Assembly: GCA_040003255.1 (NCBI GenBank)
Contig: JBDUCV010000079.1
Coordinates: 1-9,790 of the forward strand
DNA from: JBDUCV01 sp040003255
GTDB taxonomy: Bacteria; Actinomycetota; Actinomycetes; Mycobacteriales; Jatrophihabitantaceae
Length of the DNA: 9,790 nt
Direction: 5' to 3'
Every line of letters begins with the position of its first letter. The first letter of the stretch is position 1. Of the stretch, positions 6,453 through 9,790 are shown in pieces. The notes beneath the pieces are model-generated. The model did not search any database, was not told the DNA's origin, and saw nothing but the letters and a program-made list of their open reading frames with translations. The translations under genes and the position numbers were made by a program.

Positions 6453-8033
6453 ATGCACTATCCGCTGGTCGTCCGCGACTTCCTCGAGCGCGTCGAGCAG
6501 GTTTACCCCGACCGCATCGCCGTCCTAGACGAGCCCGACCAACCGGCGCCCAGCCTCGGTGAGCTGACCTATCGCGACTTCGGGCGCCGCGCGCGGGGGC
6601 AAGCCGCCCGTCTTGATCAGCTGGGCGTGTCTCCGGGGAGCCGGGTCGCTGTTATCTCGCAGAACTCGGCGCGACTGCTGCACTCGTTCTTCGGTGTTCC
6701 AGGCTGGGGTCGGATCCTGGTGCCGATCAACTTTCGGCTTTCCGCCGCCGAGATCGGCTACATCGTCAAACATTCCGGCAGCGAGGTCGTCTACGCCGAT
6801 CCGTCGGTCAAGGACTTACTCGGCAGCCTGGACGTCGAGCATCGTTTTCTGCTCGGCGACGACGACGCGCTCTACCTCGACGGTGTGGATCCGCGGCCAT
6901 GGGACGGCGCAGACGAGGGCGCCACCGCAACGATCAACTACACGTCGGGCACGACGGCCCGTCCCAAGGGCGTCCAGCTGACACACCGCAATCTGTGGCT
7001 GAACGCGGCGATCTTCGCCATGCACGTGACGGCGAGTGACCGCGACGTCCTGCTGCATACGCTGCCGATGTTCCACGCCAACGGCTGGGGCATGCCGTAC
7101 GCGATGACCGGGCTGGGCGTCCGACATGTCGTCCTGCGCCAGGTCGATGGCACCGAGATCCTGCGCCGCGTCGAGCAACACGGCGTCACGATCATGTTCG
7201 CCGCCCCAGCGGTGGTCAATGCCGCCCTCGACGCCGCCGCCACGTGGGACGGCCCGATCCCGGGGCGCGGCCGGGTGCGCATCGTCGTTGCCGGCGCACC
7301 GCCGCCGACCCGAACCATCGAGCGGGTCATCGACGAACTCGGCTGGGAGTTCATCCAGATCTACGGTCTCACCGAGACCTCCCCGCTGCTCACCATCAAC
7401 CGCCAGCGTGCTGAGTGGGACGAGCTGCCGACCAACGAGCGCGCGCGCCGGCTCGGCCGCGCCGGAGCGCCCGCGCTTGGCGTACGGCTGGCGATCGACG
7501 ACAACGGCGAGGTGCTCGCCCAGACCAACCACAACCTGGCTGGCTACTGGGAGCAGCCGGACGCGACGGCCGACGCCTACCGCCCAGCTGAACTTGCGCC
7601 GACCAGCGGTCCAGGCGCCCCGGCCAGCACAGTCGGCAGCTGGTTCCACACCGGCGACGGCGGCCACATCGACGACGACGGCTACCTGGTGATCTCCGAT
7701 CGCAAGAAGGATGTGATCATCTCCGGCGGCGAGAACGTGTCGTCAATCGAGGTCGAGGACGTACTGATGTCGCATCCGGCCGTGCGCGAGGTGGCCGTCA
7801 TCGGCATCCCGGACGAGAAATGGGGTGAGCTGGTCACCGCGTTGGTCGTCACCGACGGGTCGACGGTCAGCGCAGACGACCTCATCACGCACTGCCGCCA
7901 ATCACTCGCCGGCTACAAGACGCCAAAGCGGGTGGACTTCACCGAAACGCTGCCACGCACGGCGACCGGCAAGTTGCAAAAGTTCAAGCTGCGCGAAGCC
8001 TTCTGGGCTGGCCACGAGCGCCAGATCAACTGA
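6453..8033 (+). CDS. AMP-forming acyl-CoA ligase (fatty-acyl-CoA synthetase, FadD-like)
   Basis: Adenylate-forming enzyme that activates a carboxylic acid, probably a fatty or related acid, as acyl-AMP and then acyl-CoA. Core motifs are complete: YTSGTTARPKG (163-173, phosphate loop), LPMFHANGW (204-212), YGLTET (304-309), HTGDGGHIDDDGY (399-411), SDRKKDVIISGGENVSSIEVE (hinge region, 415-435), and the C-terminal PRTATGK with catalytic Lys507. Length is 526 aa, normal for the family. Start ATG 6453 gives the expected N-terminus (MHYPLVVRDFLERV). A Pro/Ala/Ser/Gly-rich stretch at about 376-396 sits between GYWEQP and WFHTGD, where most relatives go straight on; it is probably a surface-loop insertion. 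The substrate cannot be read from sequence. It lies 45 bp after pmt on the same strand and ends 13 bp from a convergent small gene. Confidence 0.94.
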   Translation: MHYPLVVRDFLERVEQVYPDRIAVLDEPDQPAPSLGELTYRDFGRRARGQAARLDQLGVSPGSRVAVISQNSARLLHSFFGVPGWGRILVPINFRLSAAEIGYIVKHSGSEVVYADPSVKDLLGSLDVEHRFLLGDDDALYLDGVDPRPWDGADEGATATINYTSGTTARPKGVQLTHRNLWLNAAIFAMHVTASDRDVLLHTLPMFHANGWGMPYAMTGLGVRHVVLRQVDGTEILRRVEQHGVTIMFAAPAVVNAALDAAATWDGPIPGRGRVRIVVAGAPPPTRTIERVIDELGWEFIQIYGLTETSPLLTINRQRAEWDELPTNERARRLGRAGAPALGVRLAIDDNGEVLAQTNHNLAGYWEQPDATADAYRPAELAPTSGPGAPASTVGSWFHTGDGGHIDDDGYLVISDRKKDVIISGGENVSSIEVEDVLMSHPAVREVAVIGIPDEKWGELVTALVVTDGSTVSADDLITHCRQSLAGYKTPKRVDFTETLPRTATGKLQKFKLREAFWAGHERQIN

Positions 8034-8046
8034 CCGGCGCGAGCGT

Positions 8047-8238
8047 TCAGAAGCCCCGCGACTGCGGGTTGGCGCTGAGTGCGATCCCGAGGCGCAGCGT
8101 GTTGGCCTCGTCCTCGGTGAGCTGCCTCTTAGTGGGCATCTCGACGTCACGTTCGGTGCGCCGCGTCCAGACGAACAGCCCGACGAACAGGGCGAGAGTC
8201 AGCAGCGCACCTATTACCGATAACACGGTCGCGACCAC
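8047..8238 (-). CDS. Small single-pass membrane protein of unknown function
   Basis: I do not recognise the family. The 63 residues comprise one hydrophobic helix (about residues 2-24, VATVLSVIGALLTLALFVGLFVW), a positively charged boundary (TRRTERD), and a polar C-terminal half rich in Glu, Arg and Leu. By the positive-inside rule the C-terminal half should be cytosolic. The GTG start at 8238 has no Shine-Dalgarno sequence but has a -10-like box 7 nt upstream, consistent with a leaderless mRNA. The gene converges on the acyl-CoA ligase with 13 bp between stop codons and lies 25 bp downstream of the extended SRPBCC reading frame. A clean helix-plus-tail layout and a plausible promoter support a real gene, though it is short. 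It could be mistaken for a chance frame; I judge that less likely. Confidence 0.68.
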   Translation of the reverse strand: MVATVLSVIGALLTLALFVGLFVWTRRTERDVEMPTKRQLTEDEANTLRLGIALSANPQSRGF

Positions 8239-8251
8239 AAAGACGACGTTA
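8239..8251 (-). promoter_or_regulatory. Candidate leaderless -10 element for the small membrane protein gene
   Basis: On the minus strand TAACGT (8251-8246) matches TANNNT and is followed by 7 nt (CGTCTTT) and the GTG at 8238. No Shine-Dalgarno sequence is present. The layout is the same as at pmt. It suggests the gene is transcribed separately from the SRPBCC/ArsR operon upstream. Confidence 0.45.
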
Positions 8252-8263
8252 CTACTGCTGCGG

Positions 8264-8878
8264 CTAGCAGGCGTTCAGTCGTCCGACGTCCTCTCGTGTC
8301 GGTTCATGTCGACCGGTGCCGAAGTGTCGTTTCGGGGTCAACTCAACGGCGCCCACGATGCACCGAGTCCGAACCGGGCCTGGTGATCCTCGACGGTGAG
8401 TCGCAGCGGGTGTTCGCCGACTACTCGCAACCCGGCGGTGTCCGTGCCAGTTGCTGATCTGGACGTCGTTCGGGTGCGGTGCACCCGTGCCGGTCTCGAC
8501 CAGGGACTTGAGGCTCATCAGGAAGATCGCCCACTTGGTGCTGCAGTGGTTCATGAACTCGACTGGTTCGCGCCAGCCGGCGTGCGCGAACAGGACGATC
8601 GTCCAGTCACCGTCCTGCGTCAGGTCGAAGCTGACCGTGGTTCCGATCCATTCGGCCGGGCCGTCGATGACCTCCCACAGCACGCGCCTGCCCGGCTGCA
8701 GGTCCAGGACCTTCATGTCGAACCCTCCGACGTCGCCGAAGCGGAACATCAGCGTGCCGTCGCCGTCTCCGCTCGTGTCGGTCGTCCACCATGCGGCGAG
8801 GCTGTCGACCGTCGTGAGCGCTTCGTAGACCTTCTCCGGCGTCGCCGTGACGCCCACTCGGTGCAGGATGTCCACCAT
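8264..8878 (-). CDS. SRPBCC/AHSA1-domain protein with an apparent readthrough C-terminal tail
   Basis: START-like (SRPBCC, AHSA1 subgroup) fold with a hydrophobic cavity; most such proteins beside ArsR regulators have no proven function. Residues 1-145 look like a complete domain: MVDILHRVGVTATPEKVYEAL, LAAWWTTDTSGDGDGTLMFRFG, GRRVLWEVIDGPAEWIGTTVSFDL, GDWTIVLFAHAGWREPVEFMNHCSTKW, then LMSLKSLVETGTGAPHPNDVQISNWH. Relatives usually stop at about this point. Here GGA (8443-8441) follows the His codon, one base from TGA, and the frame continues for 59 atypical Arg/Thr-rich codons to TAG at 8264. So the functional protein may be 145 aa (ending at 8444) plus a stop-loss tail, or a frameshift may be present. 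Start ATG 8878 has a strong Shine-Dalgarno (AGAAGGAGA, 7 nt spacing) that overlaps the arsR stop. It is the third gene of the operon. The domain call is firm; the end is not. Confidence 0.85.
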   Translation of the reverse strand: MVDILHRVGVTATPEKVYEALTTVDSLAAWWTTDTSGDGDGTLMFRFGDVGGFDMKVLDLQPGRRVLWEVIDGPAEWIGTTVSFDLTQDGDWTIVLFAHAGWREPVEFMNHCSTKWAIFLMSLKSLVETGTGAPHPNDVQISNWHGHRRVASSRRTPAATHRRGSPGPVRTRCIVGAVELTPKRHFGTGRHEPTREDVGRLNAC

Positions 8879-8890
8879 TTCGATCTCCTT

Positions 8891-9235
8891 CTACTTGTTC
8901 TTGTTCTTGGCTCGTTGGATTGCCTCGGCGAGGCGCTTGATGCGGCGCAGGCGGGCGTCCCACATGGCGCCGACGGAGTTCAGTTGTGCGACGGCGCGGG
9001 CCAGCTGCGCCTCGTCCACGTGGTAGCGCTTCTCGCGTCCGGCCGGGGTCGAGCGGACGAGCCCGACCCGGTCGAGCACGACGAGGTGCTTCGTCACGGC
9101 CTGGCGCGTCACCGGCAGGTGCGCGCTGAGCGTGGTGGCCGTCCCCAGACCGTCGGCCAGCAGCAAATCGAGCATGCGGCGCCGGGTCGGGTCTCCGATC
9201 GCGGACCAGAGGTCGTCGTCGACAACGGTGCTCAT
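8891..9235 (-). CDS. ArsR-family winged-helix transcriptional regulator
   Basis: Dimeric winged-helix repressor of the ArsR/SmtB superfamily, 114 aa, a normal length. N-terminal DDDLWSAIGDPTRRRMLDLLL (6-26) is the family's first helices. The helix-turn-helix spans about 33-60, with TRQAVTKHLVVLDRVGLV as recognition helix and following turn. The wing is TPAGREKRYHVD (63-74). The C-terminal helix is basic and ends in RAKNKNK. The protein has no cysteine and lacks the ELCVCDL-type metal site, so it is unlikely to be a classical thiol metal sensor; its signal is unknown. Its ATG overlaps the stop of the upstream SRPBCC gene (ATGA, 9235-9232), showing translational coupling. Its stop overlaps the Shine-Dalgarno of the next SRPBCC gene. 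ArsR genes paired with AHSA1 genes are common in actinobacteria. It probably represses its own operon through the two inverted repeats upstream. Confidence 0.94.
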   Translation of the reverse strand: MSTVVDDDLWSAIGDPTRRRMLDLLLADGLGTATTLSAHLPVTRQAVTKHLVVLDRVGLVRSTPAGREKRYHVDEAQLARAVAQLNSVGAMWDARLRRIKRLAEAIQRAKNKNK

Positions 9236-9693
9236 CGCGCTGCCGCCAGCCTGTTCGCGGCCTCGGCCAGGCGGGGTAGGTAGAAGTCCCAGCCCTGCCG
9301 GTGGTCGTTGTAGTGCGCCTCCAGCACCGCTGCCTCCCAGCCCCGCTCGCGGTAGCCGGTCTCGCTGAATCGGACCGTCGTCCCCTCCCCCGACGGGACG
9401 AGCTCAAAGGTCACCAATAGCGAGTTGCCCGGGCCCGCGACCTCGGCCTCGTACGTCCAGCGGAACGAGAAGCGCCGCGGCGGGTCGACCTCGACGACGG
9501 TGAACGGTGTGGACTGTTCGCGGCCGGTGTCCTTGTCCGTCCAGGTGAACCGGCTCGCCGTGTCGGCGACCGGCTCGAACTCGGTCTCGGCGCTCCACCA
9601 GTCCCTGATGTGCTCCGGGCTGCTTAGCACCTCGAAGACAACCTCGGGCGATGCGTCGATGTGCAGTTCACGCTCGATGTTTGCGTACTCCAT
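9232..9693 (-). CDS. SRPBCC/AHSA1-domain protein, first gene of the ArsR operon
   Basis: Complete 153-aa START-like domain of the AHSA1 subgroup. Visible features: the opening strand NIERELHIDASPEVVFEVLSSP (5-26), HIRDWWSAETEFEP with its Trp pair, the central strands PFTVVEVDPPRRFSFRWTYE, then LLVTFELVPSGEGTTVRFSETGY. The C-terminal helix is HRQGWDFYLPRLAEAANRL. The fold binds hydrophobic ligands or acts as an Hsp90 co-chaperone-like module in better-known relatives; the ligand here is unknown. It differs clearly from the second SRPBCC protein of the operon, so they are not a recent duplication. Start ATG 9693 has Shine-Dalgarno AAGGTGG about 8 nt upstream. The gene ends in the 4-bp ATGA overlap with arsR and is driven by the promoter at 9729-9757. 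Confidence 0.92.
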   Translation of the reverse strand: MEYANIERELHIDASPEVVFEVLSSPEHIRDWWSAETEFEPVADTASRFTWTDKDTGREQSTPFTVVEVDPPRRFSFRWTYEAEVAGPGNSLLVTFELVPSGEGTTVRFSETGYRERGWEAAVLEAHYNDHRQGWDFYLPRLAEAANRLAAAR

Positions 9694-9707
9694 GCCGTCC
9701 CACCTTC

Positions 9708-9724
9708 TGCAACGTTCGGTTGCA
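9708..9724. promoter_or_regulatory. Candidate ArsR operator, perfect inverted repeat at the transcription start
   Basis: TGCAAC-GTTCG-GTTGCA is a perfect 6-bp inverted repeat with a 5-nt spacer. It lies downstream of the -10 and covers the predicted transcription start (about 9722), 14 bp before the first gene's ATG. Binding here would block initiation. A second copy lies 45 bp upstream, centre to centre. ArsR-family proteins typically bind such short inverted repeats over their own promoters; the link to this regulator is inferred from position. Confidence 0.68.
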
Positions 9725-9728
9725 CATC

Positions 9729-9757
9729 AAGGTAGGCCTCATCGCCGCAATGCGCAA
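9729..9757 (-). promoter_or_regulatory. Sigma70-type promoter of the SRPBCC-arsR-SRPBCC operon
   Basis: On the minus strand the -35 is TTGCGC (9757-9752), the spacer is exactly 17 bp, and the -10 is TACCTT (9734-9729), giving a start near 9722 and a 5' untranslated region of about 29 nt that contains the Shine-Dalgarno. The -35 lies inside the upstream inverted repeat and the start lies inside the downstream one. Confidence 0.62.
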
Positions 9758-9769
9758 CCCTTAGTTGCA
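9753..9769. promoter_or_regulatory. Candidate ArsR operator, second copy over the -35
   Basis: CGCAAC-CCTTA-GTTGCA has the same 6-5-6 layout as the repeat at 9708-9724, with one mismatch in the outer base of one arm. It overlaps the -35 hexamer of the operon promoter. The same arms and spacing on both sides of one promoter make a shared regulator likely. The spacer bases differ, as expected for an operator with conserved half-sites. Confidence 0.62.
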
Positions 9770-9790
9770 TGTTTTGGTTCAGCCGAGCCG

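Noticed and set aside
8055..8068. Hairpin CCCGC-GACT-GCGGG near the convergent gene ends, considered as a terminator
   Set aside because: It has only 5-bp arms, no T-run on either strand, and lies within the small membrane protein gene.
8396..9283. Plus-strand open frame of 295 codons
   Set aside because: It is antisense to the second SRPBCC gene and arsR, whose domains, ribosome binding sites and ATGA overlap are convincing. No recognisable fold on the plus strand.

Overview
This is a G+C-rich window from a high-GC actinobacterium, read on codon bias, a run of actinobacterial housekeeping genes, and several candidate leaderless starts with TANNNT -10 elements. The methionyl-tRNA synthetase is the longer form with a four-cysteine zinc knuckle, as in Streptomyces and Frankia relatives. 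It is unlike the short mycobacterial enzyme, so an actinomycete outside Mycobacterium is likely. I cannot name the genus.

Region 1 (1-4743, minus strand) is a housekeeping block that reads, in transcription order, rsmI - metG - tatD - rpfB. It covers 16S rRNA 2'-O-methylation, Met-tRNA charging, a TatD-family metal-dependent hydrolase, and a resuscitation-promoting factor whose catalytic domain runs off the left edge. From M. tuberculosis gene order, ksgA and ispE would be expected beyond that edge. rsmI and metG each have a -10-like box 6 nt before the start codon and no clear Shine-Dalgarno sequence.

Region 2 (4744-8033, plus strand) begins at a 23-bp divergent gap. It holds the protein O-mannosyltransferase gene (pmt, the Rv1002c type), then 45 bp later an AMP-forming acyl-CoA ligase. 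The rsmI/pmt gap appears to carry two back-to-back -10 elements sharing two bases, with both genes leaderless.

Region 3 (8047-9790, minus strand) is accessory. A three-gene operon encodes an SRPBCC/AHSA1 protein, a cysteine-free ArsR-family regulator and a second SRPBCC protein. The first two genes overlap by ATGA, and the third has a strong Shine-Dalgarno sequence overlapping the arsR stop. Upstream is a good sigma70-type promoter flanked by two copies of TGCAAC-N5-GTTGCA, one on the -35 and one on the predicted transcription start. This is a readable candidate ArsR autoregulatory circuit. The second SRPBCC gene seems to have lost its normal stop and reads through about 59 atypical codons. 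Beyond it lies a small single-pass membrane protein gene with its own apparent leaderless promoter, converging on the acyl-CoA ligase.

The window is almost fully coding. The longest clear intergenic stretch is 130 bp, upstream of rpfB, and it contains a 20-bp inverted repeat. I saw no tRNA, rRNA, insertion sequence, CRISPR array or phage gene. No wholly new multi-gene system is evident; the most unusual features are regulatory architecture and the readthrough tail.
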